Shown: positions 1-7,510 of the stretch, in pieces | How the letters are laid out: each line of letters opens with the position of its first letter | Numbering within the stretch: position 1 is the first letter of the stretch | Source of the DNA: Promethearchaeota archaeon | Lineage (GTDB): Archaea > Asgardarchaeota > Lokiarchaeia > Sigynarchaeales > SOKP01 | Reading direction: 5' to 3' | DNA: 15,336 bases | NCBI GenBank assembly: GCA_014729315.1 | Contig: WJKD01000876.1 | Location: 1-15,336 of the forward strand | The notes under the pieces: model-generated | Databases searched by the model: none | Seen by the model: the letters and a program-made list of their open reading frames with translations, nothing else | Told to the model about the DNA's origin: nothing | Program-made: the position numbers and the translations under genes

Positions 1-300
1 ACCAATAACATTCACATATTTCGAATACTCTGCGTATCCCTCTCCCATTCTTGCGAGATGATCTCCTTCAGAAACTCCTTCCACATTTTTACCCACTTCT
101 ACTGCAATTGCTCCCGTCTCGTGCCCGTGCCCTCCAGGTTCATGCGCTACTATCCAATGATCGCCCTCAAATATACCGACATCGCTCCCGCATATTCCGA
201 CCGAGATCATTTTCGCTAAAACTTCGTCTGGTCCTGGTTTTGGAATGTCAACATTGATCAATTTGACTACCCATGGCTCTGGAAATAACAGAGCTCTCAT
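1..300 (-). CDS. Zinc-dependent medium-chain alcohol/polyol dehydrogenase, N-terminal part (cut by window edge)
   Basis: The first 100 residues of an MDR-superfamily dehydrogenase are visible and the frame stays open to base 1. The protein starts MRALLFPEPWVV, the usual first strand of the GroES-like domain. It then shows CGSD (Cys37, first catalytic zinc ligand) and GHE (His60-Glu61, second ligand and its partner), followed by a GxxVEGVSEGDHL strand. Where many relatives carry a four-cysteine structural zinc lobe after GDxV, this one goes straight to ARMGEGYAEY, so that lobe appears to be absent. The NAD(P) Rossmann domain lies outside the window. The family oxidises alcohols, polyols or threonine; the substrate cannot be read here. 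I chose the ATG at 300 because GGAAGGT lies just before it; an in-frame ATG at 324 would add eight residues (MVNFLEGK). Confidence 0.85.
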   Translation of the reverse strand, partial: MRALLFPEPWVVKLINVDIPKPGPDEVLAKMISVGICGSDVGIFEGDHWIVAHEPGGHGHETGAIAVEVGKNVEGVSEGDHLARMGEGYAEYSKYVNVIG

Positions 301-340
301 CTTACCTTCCAAAAAATTCACCATACATTATAGAATCGAG

Positions 341-352
341 TATAAATTTAAA
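341..352 (-). promoter_or_regulatory. TATA-like element for the dehydrogenase gene
   Basis: Read on the minus strand this is TTTAAATTTATA. Its centre lies about 46 bases before the ATG at 300, which puts the expected archaeal transcription start near 320. That fits a short leader carrying the GGAAGGT ribosome site and argues mildly against the ATG at 324. The region is AT-rich throughout, so a chance match is possible. Confidence 0.4.
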
Positions 353-463
353 ATTATAGGTTAAGTATCATTAAAGAACTTATTCATGTATATATAGTTC
401 GGTAGAAGAATATGAAAAAAGATTTATGACTATATATTTAGAATTAAAACCAATTACTTCTCG

Positions 464-501
464 TTTATAAAAGCTTTTAATTAGATTCCTTATTTTATAA
501 A
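464..501 (+). promoter_or_regulatory. Two TTTATAAA TATA boxes upstream of the MFS transporter
   Basis: The exact octamer TTTATAAA occurs at 464-471 and again at 494-501, 30 bases apart. Archaeal transcription normally begins about 25 bases past the centre of such a box, so starts near 494 and 524 are expected, giving leaders of roughly 70 or 40 bases before the ATG at 566. The two boxes could be alternative promoters for the same gene. The rest of the 301-565 gap shows no gene. Confidence 0.55.
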
Positions 502-565
502 ATAATTTCAATCTAAATTTGTAAAATTTTGATGATAAAAAAAACACCAAAAAGTAGGATTATTA

Positions 566-1861
566 ATGGAAGCAGAACCAAAACAACAGAAGAGTTTAGA
601 TAAATTCTTAAAGATTCAAGTTCTTTTAATCGGTCTTTTAGCAGTCGGTGAAACTATTTTCTTTTTCTTTGAGCAGAACTATTTTAACACATTTTTGACT
701 CATGTCTTAAGGCTTGAACCCTATTATGTCTCTATTATGGTATCGCTCAGCGCTTTAATGGGATTGATTGCTCAAATCATTTTAGGAATAAAAACAGATA
801 ACACTCGTTCTAAATACGGTCGTCGAAGACCTTTTCTTCTCTGCGGGACTATAGCGGGTATCTCGATGATATTATTTGCATTTTCGAACGATTTTGTCAC
901 TTGTCTTATTATTGATGTTATTATTATTGGGATTACTACCAATGCATATTTGGTTGCGAAAAGGTCATTAATACCAGATATAGTAGAACCTGAATTAAGG
1001 GGACGGGCAAATGGAATTATTAACATCGTTTCAAACCTTGGACTATTAGTCGCTTTAGCCTTATTTCTTGTAGCTAACGAGGTTTTTGCCGTTCCAGACC
1101 CTCAAGGGGATGGAAACATTATTCCCAGAGAAGGACACCTATTTTTATTTTCCGTTGGTGGATTAACAATCTTCTTTGCTGCATTGATGGGATTCTTCTT
1201 TATAAAAGAAAAACCAGTAGAGGAATTGCCACCAAAGAAGAAGTTTTTTGAAGACTTAAAAAGTACCTTCAACTTAGAGGAATTGAAAAATCAAAAGGAG
1301 TTTTTCAAGATTACACTTGCTCTTATGATATTTAAATCCGGATCAGCATGTATAATGCCGTTTTTGTTTATCTTTATATTTGGATTGGGGCTCAACACGC
1401 TTCAACTACTCATCGGTATCGGCATCGCTTTTCCAGTCTTATGCGGTGTGATAATGTATATCGGAAAAATCATAGACAAGTACGGCAGAAAGAGATTCCT
1501 TCCAATTATCATTATAGTGGTATGTCTTGGATTATTTTTAGTACCTTTCACAAAAACAGCGACTGGGGTTAACTTGATATTGGTTTTTGTCACATTTCCT
1601 TTCATTATGGTTGCGCTGCTAGGTTTTATTACACCTACGGATGCTTGGAGTCAAGACCTACTTCCTATAGATAAACGAGGCCAATTTACCGGGATATTAA
1701 ACATTGTTAATACAGTTTCACAAATTATTGGAGCGGTGACCGCAGGAATCGTCGCAACATTCTTGGGTATTCAATGGATATTTGCGTTTGCACCAATCTT
1801 CTTCTTGGTTGCGATTCCATTGTTCCTTAAAGTCGAAGAAACACTTCCTTTAAAGGTATAA
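566..1861 (+). CDS. MFS transporter, sugar/cation symporter-like
   Basis: A 431-residue integral membrane protein of the major facilitator superfamily, with about twelve hydrophobic segments in two six-helix halves. MFS motif A appears in both halves: TDNTRSKYGRRRPF (residues 77-90) after helix 2, and IDKYGRKRF (303-311) after helix 8. A second internal echo is SLIPDIVEPELRGRANG (134-150) against SQDLLPIDKRGQFTG (362-376), the usual helix 4-5 loop and its counterpart. The DxTRSxxGRRRPF form is familiar from glycoside-pentoside-hexuronide and sucrose-type symporters, so a sugar or sugar-like substrate driven by an ion gradient is the likely role, by inference. The hydrophilic centre (214-246) is the usual cytoplasmic loop. 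The gene stands alone with its own TATA boxes and a poly-T stop. Confidence 0.9.
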   Translation: MEAEPKQQKSLDKFLKIQVLLIGLLAVGETIFFFFEQNYFNTFLTHVLRLEPYYVSIMVSLSALMGLIAQIILGIKTDNTRSKYGRRRPFLLCGTIAGISMILFAFSNDFVTCLIIDVIIIGITTNAYLVAKRSLIPDIVEPELRGRANGIINIVSNLGLLVALALFLVANEVFAVPDPQGDGNIIPREGHLFLFSVGGLTIFFAALMGFFFIKEKPVEELPPKKKFFEDLKSTFNLEELKNQKEFFKITLALMIFKSGSACIMPFLFIFIFGLGLNTLQLLIGIGIAFPVLCGVIMYIGKIIDKYGRKRFLPIIIIVVCLGLFLVPFTKTATGVNLILVFVTFPFIMVALLGFITPTDAWSQDLLPIDKRGQFTGILNIVNTVSQIIGAVTAGIVATFLGIQWIFAFAPIFFLVAIPLFLKVEETLPLKV

Positions 1862-1880
1862 AATCGCTAAATCTCTCTTA

Positions 1881-1897
1881 TTTTTTTCTTTTTTTTT
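1881..1897 (+). terminator. Poly-T transcription terminator after the MFS gene
   Basis: Seven Ts, one C and nine Ts begin 20 bases after the MFS stop codon. Archaeal RNA polymerase terminates at such T tracts without needing a hairpin. The position between two convergent genes supports this. Confidence 0.75.
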
Positions 1898-1935
1898 GAA
1901 TTCATTAGTAAAATACCAAGAAAACGAAGTTAAAT

Positions 1936-4755
1936 TTATCTGCCTCTTAATCCGTCAATTAATAAGCGTAAGATGAGTCCAATACTATAATTTATTTTTT
2001 CTGAAGTAATTTGACTATCGTAAGAAGGATCATAATCTTTGTTGATTTTTTTAACCCAGTCCATGTAGGACAGATTTAACACATTTTCTAAGTCATATTC
2101 CCCAATTAATTCTTTCATATCGGTTTCGAAATGTGAGAAATTATCGTAAACATAGTTATCGTTTCTCCACTTAGCGAATATTAACGGGGGAAGCGAGAAG
2201 TGATCAACAAAAGATTGGACTTCAGAAGGAGGACGATCTTCAAGATAAGGCGCGAGAATGAGATCAAAGGTCATATTTTTACCGCTATATGTAGGTGCGG
2301 TTGATTTCATTTCGTCCCAGAGTTTTGGAATTATTTTCATAGCATGTCCAGACCCGTCTGTCCAATAATGAAGAGATTTCCCGAAATAAACTCCAAAGGG
2401 ATTAATTCTTATCTGTTGACCCTTCTTTTCGGCATCTTTAAATCCTTTATCGCGTATTCTGATTGGAGAGAAGGCGAAGTTCGCAGCCTTTAAGGAATTA
2501 AATCCGATTAAAAGTCCTTTTTCTTTATTTGAAACTGCCATCCAACCGTCGGAAATGTTAGCAACTAAACAATCGATGTCTTTATTTCTTTTATCAACTT
2601 CTTTCATATCTAAGTCGAAGTGTGATACAGCTCCGAGAAAGTTTCTTTTCCACACCCTCAGATGATTTTTCTTACCGACGATGTTTGGGCGAACTTCGCA
2701 AGGTATTATCTCCTTCCATCTTTTATCGAATTTTTCCTGAACGTACGATGTTCCATCGATAACAACCTCCTCACCTCTGATATCACAAAATTCTATTTTT
2801 ACCTTTACAAATAAATAGGGTAATTCAGAATATAAAGTAAGAGTTTTTTCGGCAACTACGGGAGAGTCCTTAAAGATCTCAAATTTGCTAATTAATTTCA
2901 CTGAAGCAGAAAATCCATCAGACCCGTCTCGAATTATTTCCACATCATTACGAGAGGATGAATAATTCTTCCCATTTTTTCTTTTTCCAAAGGATACAGA
3001 TGACAATAGTAAATGGGAACATGCGAATTCTTGGTTTTTATATTTAAGAGAATTTATTTTCCCCTTATCGTTTAACTCTAATTTAATATATCTATTTTTC
3101 AATAAATTCTGATTAGCCATTAATCCTTGAGTATCTTTTTTAATGAGTTTATGTATATTTTGAGGTGTAAGGTCGAGGGTGCAAAATTTATTTTTTTGAA
3201 TCTCGGATTTAGAAATGATTCCTTGAAGATAATAACCTCCCGATTTTTGGTCTTGATAAATTGCACAAGGAATTTTTCCTTCAGAGTCATTAGATTTTAA
3301 TGCAAAGGATTGATTAAGCAATGTATGGTCAATAAAATTATCCTTCGGAATTTTGAATTTAAACAAAATTGGGGAATTAATATTTAAAGATTCCCTCTCA
3401 CTTATGCCTCGCTTCGTTATTGGAATGACAGAAATAAGATTCTTTTCTTTTTGTAAAAAGTTATGGAAGTTCTTAATTAATTCATTTTTCGCTAATACCG
3501 CTGAATCTAACGCTTTAGACATAGCCTTGATAATGTAAGAAATGGCCGTTTTCTGTCTATGAGGATGGAGAAAAGGCATTGCCAGACCAAAATTAGTAGT
3601 GGAAGCAAAAAGGATCTTATTTTTAAGGTAAGTATTATCCAAATCGTTTCCTTTCCTTAAATTTTTATTTATCTCCGATACCGATTTTTTGACGAGATTT
3701 TTTGAGATAAGCGTATCTGAAATACTCTTGATCCATCTCGCTTGTTGACCGTAAGTCCAAAACTTAGTATTTGTATATTTTTGAGCCCAGTTATAAAATC
3801 CATTAAAGTAACCGTCTGCAGTATCTAGTCTGAGAATTGTACTTCCATGTGCTTTCAATTTTGGGACAACATCTAATAAATTGCCAAATTCTACATAATC
3901 GTATAGATCAACCGCTTCCGCAAATTCCATGAGTCCTCCCGAATTTGGCATCCATTTTAATTGTTTAGGAAGAGGAATTCCTGTCCATAGATCAGTGTCC
4001 ATATCAAAATTAAAAAAAACAAGAGCGTGACCTTCAATCTCTCCGCTTTCTTGTAGCTTTCTGATATGTTCAAACCATCTTTTTATTGAGAAAAAATCAA
4101 CTAGATCCCCAAAAGCATAAGTGGGAATCAAGAGACAAGATGCATCAGAAATAGACGATTTCAGGTTTAAAATACCGTATCTTTGATTCGCTGTTAATCG
4201 AGGATTTAAAAAAGGTCTCATTACATCAAATTGATACACAGAATAATAAAGACAGAATCCTTCAATCCCCACCTGGTTATAGAGTTCAATCATGCCTTGT
4301 GTGAACATTACCTCCTGTGGTCGACAATACGGAGCGATCCTTCCAGGAAATAATTGCTTTAATCCTATTCCCATCTCATTTTCTAACAACCACTTTTGGT
4401 CTTGTATAAATTCCTCAGTATCTAGTGCGGGCTGAGCCGTATTACCCCACGATCCGATCAAAACTTCGTCTTTTCCTTTTTTACATCTTTCTATTACTCT
4501 TTCTAGGATATCAGGTTGATACTCTTGTTGAAGTTGGATTGACCAAAAAGTATCAGCGTAATCCCAAGTAATTCTCATATCGCCAAAAGAAAATCCTCGA
4601 TCCTCTATATCGTCCAATTGGTTTATAATCAATTCCATGATCCTAACATCTTTTCCAAAACCAGAATTTCCGCTAAAATCGCCTCTATATGAATGGTAAT
4701 AGTTGATGTGAGGACTTAGTATAAAATACACTTTCTTATCCTTAAGCTTCATCAT
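1936..4755 (-). CDS. Large cytosolic glycoside hydrolase-like protein (GH38/GH57 superfamily, alpha-mannosidase-like)
   Basis: A 939-residue protein without signal peptide or membrane segment. Residues about 1-430 look like the seven-stranded barrel and helical segment of GH38/GH57-type enzymes: an early histidine strand (FILSPHINYYH, 11-21), an acidic FFNFDMDTDLW block (247-257), GSTILRLDTADGYF (304-317), then FWTYGQQARW (332-341) and STTNFGLAMPFLHPHR (385-400). From about 550 the protein has the beta-sandwich feel of the GH38 C-terminal region, beginning NRYIKLELNDKGKINSL (554-570). These are recognitions by eye. The textbook HxHxDxxW zinc motif of GH38 is not present in that form, and I cannot name the nucleophile with confidence (Asp177 in YQFDVMRP is one candidate). 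The expected role is removal of sugars from a glycan or glycoside inside the cell. It starts with two ATGs (MMKL) and is transcribed away from the inositol phosphate synthase gene. A polysaccharide-deacetylase-like activity is an alternative. Confidence 0.62.
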   Translation of the reverse strand: MMKLKDKKVYFILSPHINYYHSYRGDFSGNSGFGKDVRIMELIINQLDDIEDRGFSFGDMRITWDYADTFWSIQLQQEYQPDILERVIERCKKGKDEVLIGSWGNTAQPALDTEEFIQDQKWLLENEMGIGLKQLFPGRIAPYCRPQEVMFTQGMIELYNQVGIEGFCLYYSVYQFDVMRPFLNPRLTANQRYGILNLKSSISDASCLLIPTYAFGDLVDFFSIKRWFEHIRKLQESGEIEGHALVFFNFDMDTDLWTGIPLPKQLKWMPNSGGLMEFAEAVDLYDYVEFGNLLDVVPKLKAHGSTILRLDTADGYFNGFYNWAQKYTNTKFWTYGQQARWIKSISDTLISKNLVKKSVSEINKNLRKGNDLDNTYLKNKILFASTTNFGLAMPFLHPHRQKTAISYIIKAMSKALDSAVLAKNELIKNFHNFLQKEKNLISVIPITKRGISERESLNINSPILFKFKIPKDNFIDHTLLNQSFALKSNDSEGKIPCAIYQDQKSGGYYLQGIISKSEIQKNKFCTLDLTPQNIHKLIKKDTQGLMANQNLLKNRYIKLELNDKGKINSLKYKNQEFACSHLLLSSVSFGKRKNGKNYSSSRNDVEIIRDGSDGFSASVKLISKFEIFKDSPVVAEKTLTLYSELPYLFVKVKIEFCDIRGEEVVIDGTSYVQEKFDKRWKEIIPCEVRPNIVGKKNHLRVWKRNFLGAVSHFDLDMKEVDKRNKDIDCLVANISDGWMAVSNKEKGLLIGFNSLKAANFAFSPIRIRDKGFKDAEKKGQQIRINPFGVYFGKSLHYWTDGSGHAMKIIPKLWDEMKSTAPTYSGKNMTFDLILAPYLEDRPPSEVQSFVDHFSLPPLIFAKWRNDNYVYDNFSHFETDMKELIGEYDLENVLNLSYMDWVKKINKDYDPSYDSQITSEKINYSIGLILRLLIDGLRGR

Positions 4756-5079
4756 AATTAGATTATTAAGAAATACATAGGTTGATAGCTTTATTAGTTA
4801 ATCACAATATCGCTAAAAAATTTAAGCTAAAGATCAGATATTATTTTGTTTAACGATTTTTTATTCTTGGTACATAGAACAACTAAGTGCAATCTGTAAA
4901 AGTTATTAATGGAAAAGTGGGTTAATAAACTTTATTATCTTGCCTTTTGCTAATTAAAATGATTTAAATATTATCTATAAATTATAGAAAATATTATAGC
5001 AAATAATTAGTAAGATATCTTGCATATTAGATAATAAATTTGCCGGTTAAGAAAACTTATTAAAAGTCCTAAGAAGAAT
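4756..5079. other. Divergent AT-rich intergenic region, no gene seen
   Basis: These 324 bases separate the glycosidase-like gene (minus) from the inositol phosphate synthase gene (plus) and must hold both promoters. I see several TATA-like stretches, for example GATTTAAATATT around 4961-4972 on the plus strand, but the DNA is so AT-rich that no single one can be trusted. No open frame of useful length, tRNA-like fold or clear inverted repeat was found. Confidence 0.6.
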
Positions 5080-6168
5080 ATGAATCCTATAAATGTGTGT
5101 GTCGTTGGAGTAGGAGATGTTGCGTCCGCATTAGTTCAAGGAACGGAAAATTATAAAAAGAATCCAGAAAACATCATTGGTTTACTTCCCGAAATAACGC
5201 AATATACCGTGAACGACATCAATTTTGTTTTAGGGATTGAAGTAAATTCTAACAAAGTAGGAAAGGATTTAAGCGAAGCAATATTTGCCGAGCCGAATTG
5301 CAATATGAAGCTTTTCGAGCCAGAGTTTTTAAATGCTCCCGTTATTAAGGGACCAATTCTGGACGGTCTTGATAGCAACATTAGGAATATCGTCCCCGTC
5401 GATAAGAATCAGAAAAAAGCCGACATTGTTCAAGAGATGAAGAGTAAAAATGTAGATGTTGCGGTAATTTTACTTCCTACTGGTTCTCACAAAGCCGTAA
5501 GGTTCTATTCGATGGCGGCACTTGATGCAGGCGCCTGTGTAGTATGTGGAATGCCCTCAAAAGTGGCAAAGGATCCTGAAATTGTTGAAAAAGCTAAAAG
5601 TCTTAATCTTTCACTCATAGGAGACGATGTGAAATCTCAGATTGGAGCGACTATCATTCATCGCGCGTTAGCTAATTTATTTCCAATGAGAGGAGCTATA
5701 TTAGATCGTACGATTCAACTCGATTGGGGAGGTTGTTCAGATTTCTGTGCCTTAATGACACCCAAACCTGACGGAAATCTTGTCTACGAAGAAGGCAAAC
5801 GACAGTCAAAAACTGAAGCGGTTGTAGCAAAACTCCAGAACAAAGACACAGTCGAATGTCAAATCTCAGCTGTTGACTACATCCCATTTTTGAAAAATCA
5901 AAAAGAAGCTTATATGAGACTTGAGGGAAAAATTTTTGGAGGTGCTCCGGTAAGGGTGGATATCACGATGTTCGTCCAAGATGGCAATAATTCCGCGGGA
6001 ATCATTGCAGACTGTATTCGAGTCTCAAAGATCGCAAAAGATAGAGATATCGGAGGCGTACTCGAATCAGCGAGTTCATTTTTTATGAAACATCCTCCTA
6101 ACCAGCTCGAAGATTATATCGCGAAGCGACATCTAGTGGAATTCATTAATGGCAAAAGGGAAAGGTAG
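5080..6168 (+). CDS. ino1: myo-Inositol-1-phosphate synthase, actinobacterial type
   Basis: A 362-residue NAD-dependent enzyme that would convert glucose 6-phosphate to 1D-myo-inositol 3-phosphate, the entry step to inositol. The length and the whole frame follow the short actinobacterial form, not the longer eukaryotic one. Visible landmarks are the Rossmann start VCVVGVGDVASALVQG (6-21), GPILDG (91-96), GDDVKSQIGAT (181-191), LDRTIQL (208-214), the lysine segment GKRQSKTEAV (239-248), YMRLEGKIFGG (278-288) and NSAGIIADCIRVSKIAKDR (304-322). Two departures stand out: GGCSDF (217-222) where relatives read GGNMDF or GGNTDF, and GKRQSKT in place of the usual SKKISKT, although the first and last lysines remain. 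In archaea the product normally feeds inositol-containing lipid headgroups. The gene is monocistronic as far as can be seen. Confidence 0.9.
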   Translation: MNPINVCVVGVGDVASALVQGTENYKKNPENIIGLLPEITQYTVNDINFVLGIEVNSNKVGKDLSEAIFAEPNCNMKLFEPEFLNAPVIKGPILDGLDSNIRNIVPVDKNQKKADIVQEMKSKNVDVAVILLPTGSHKAVRFYSMAALDAGACVVCGMPSKVAKDPEIVEKAKSLNLSLIGDDVKSQIGATIIHRALANLFPMRGAILDRTIQLDWGGCSDFCALMTPKPDGNLVYEEGKRQSKTEAVVAKLQNKDTVECQISAVDYIPFLKNQKEAYMRLEGKIFGGAPVRVDITMFVQDGNNSAGIIADCIRVSKIAKDRDIGGVLESASSFFMKHPPNQLEDYIAKRHLVEFINGKRER

Positions 6169-6304
6169 CCCCTATTTTATTATTAAAATTACTAATCAAT
6201 CAACAAATTAACAAAAGAGTAAGCTAATGGATCTGATTTAAATTATAAAAATACATTAAATGATTATTCAAATAGGTAAAATAGAACCAAATAAATAAAA
6301 ATCA
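6169..6304. other. AT-rich intergenic spacer
   Basis: A 136-base spacer between the inositol phosphate synthase and a small membrane protein gene. Only very short open frames occur. There is a T-rich start (CCCTATTTTATTATT) but no convincing terminator. Confidence 0.5.
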
Positions 6305-6481
6305 ATGGTATCAATGATTTTACAAAGTTCTGAACTACTTTTAGGATTTATAATAATAGTAGTAATTATCATTTTAATATTGATTGTGTTAATTATCGGT
6401 TATGTTTTAAAGAAAAAGCCTTCTAAGGATAGTGAAAAGAAAGAAGGTATGTCTGTAGAGGAGTTCTTAGATTTATTATAG
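6305..6481 (+). CDS. Small single-pass membrane protein, 58 residues
   Basis: An open frame from ATG 6305 to TAG 6481 encodes 58 residues in three clear parts. There is a short polar start (MVSMILQSSE), one very hydrophobic helix of about 23 residues rich in Ile, Leu and Val (about 11-35), and a charged tail with KKKPSKDSEKKEG followed by an acidic end, SVEEFLDLL. The basic residues right after the helix predict an N-out, C-in topology by the positive-inside rule. A start at the second ATG (residue 4) is also possible. The organised layout argues for a real gene despite its length. I recognise no family. It lies downstream of the inositol phosphate synthase on the same strand, 136 bases away. 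Confidence 0.5.
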   Translation: MVSMILQSSELLLGFIIIVVIIILILIVLIIGYVLKKKPSKDSEKKEGMSVEEFLDLL

Positions 6482-6574
6482 CAATATATTATGAGTTAGC
6501 CCATCTAGCATTTACATTTCGATTAAGATTTGGTTGATTAAAAAGCGTTGAATTAATACAATTTTTCTTAAAAT
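6482..6574. other. Short spacer between convergent genes
   Basis: A 93-base gap at the tail-to-tail junction of the small membrane protein and the beta-helix gene. On the minus strand it contains GCTTTTTAATC, a weak T-rich stop candidate for the beta-helix operon. Confidence 0.3.
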
Positions 6575-7510
6575 CTATTTTACTTCTGAATCTCTATGAA
6601 CTTTTTCAAATCTGATTTGCTCAGATTCTTTGGTTTCCTTCCAATCTCGAAGCCTTTCTAATGGAGAAATGTGCTTATCGTGGCGCTGAAAAAAGCGTTT
6701 TTCATATAATATTCGTAATTCCTCAATATCAATATCCTTTTGTGCCTCTTCAATTTTTTCGACTAATCCGGCTTCAAAAAATCCATTTCGCTTAAATTTC
6801 TTAGCCGGTGTGCCCAAATAAATCCATCCATCCTCAAGTTTTTGCTCTACTAATGTAAAGGATTCTGCTCCTAATATGCAATTCTTACCAATATGGGTTC
6901 CTGGCATCACTACGCAATGAGCGCCTATTCTAACATTATCTTCTATGATTGTTCTCCTGATGATCAGAAAATTCCCCATTATAACCGCCGATTGGACTAT
7001 ACTAGCTTGCCCGATAACCACATTCTTACCAAAATCGATAAATTCTGTGTCCACCCATCCCTCAAAAAGAGAATTTGAAAACTTCGTTTTTACACCAAAG
7101 ATTTTAAAACAGATGTTATCTAAGAAAGGAAATGGAAACTTATGAGAAAGCCATATCGGCCATCTCTTAATGGTACTTCGAAGAGACCAATAACGATAAT
7201 CCCTATCAGAAGGATGACGCATAAAGATTCCCGTTCTCGGAGGATGAAATATATTTATAATAATAAGGAGTAATTTTGCAGCAACTAAGGACGAAAAAAT
7301 AGAAGTGAAATACGCAAGCAAGCACAGAAAGGGGAAAAAAATCCAAAAATACACTATATGAGCGGAAAGGAGTTGCCAGTAAAACCACAATTCTAACAAG
7401 ACAGTGAAACCACTTACCCAAATAAGAAAGATGTAAAAAACTAAGTATCTTTTTTTCACTAATACAGTAGGTGTAAAAGGACCCGCTCTAAGAGATGTGG
7501 GAACAGACAT
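6575..7510 (-). CDS. Membrane-anchored left-handed beta-helix (hexapeptide-repeat) protein, NRPS-terminal-like, single module
   Basis: A 311-residue protein with two hydrophobic stretches near its N-terminus (about 22-50 and 52-88), then a beta-helix domain of hexapeptide repeats (about 155-240) and a charged, probably helical tail (250-311). Repeat runs include IDFGKNVVIGQASIV, IIEDNVRIGAHCVVMPGTHIGKNCILGA and the closing YLGTPAKKFK. The fold is shared with acyltransferases and with the membrane domain that ends some non-ribosomal peptide synthetases. The protein aligns closely with the second half of the upstream gene product from GIF (94-96) to the end of the repeats, so the two arose by duplication. 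Its ATG overlaps the stop of the upstream gene as TAATG, which implies translational coupling and a shared function. His198 and His206 lie inside the repeats. No substrate can be assigned. Confidence 0.8.
   Translation of the reverse strand: MSVPTSLRAGPFTPTVLVKKRYLVFYIFLIWVSGFTVLLELWFYWQLLSAHIVYFWIFFPFLCLLAYFTSIFSSLVAAKLLLIIINIFHPPRTGIFMRHPSDRDYRYWSLRSTIKRWPIWLSHKFPFPFLDNICFKIFGVKTKFSNSLFEGWVDTEFIDFGKNVVIGQASIVQSAVIMGNFLIIRRTIIEDNVRIGAHCVVMPGTHIGKNCILGAESFTLVEQKLEDGWIYLGTPAKKFKRNGFFEAGLVEKIEEAQKDIDIEELRILYEKRFFQRHDKHISPLERLRDWKETKESEQIRFEKVHRDSEVK

Noticed and set aside
51..257. 68-residue plus-strand open frame
   Set aside because: It lies opposite the dehydrogenase fragment, which shows clear family motifs on the minus strand; the plus-strand product is a low-complexity Leu/Arg sequence.
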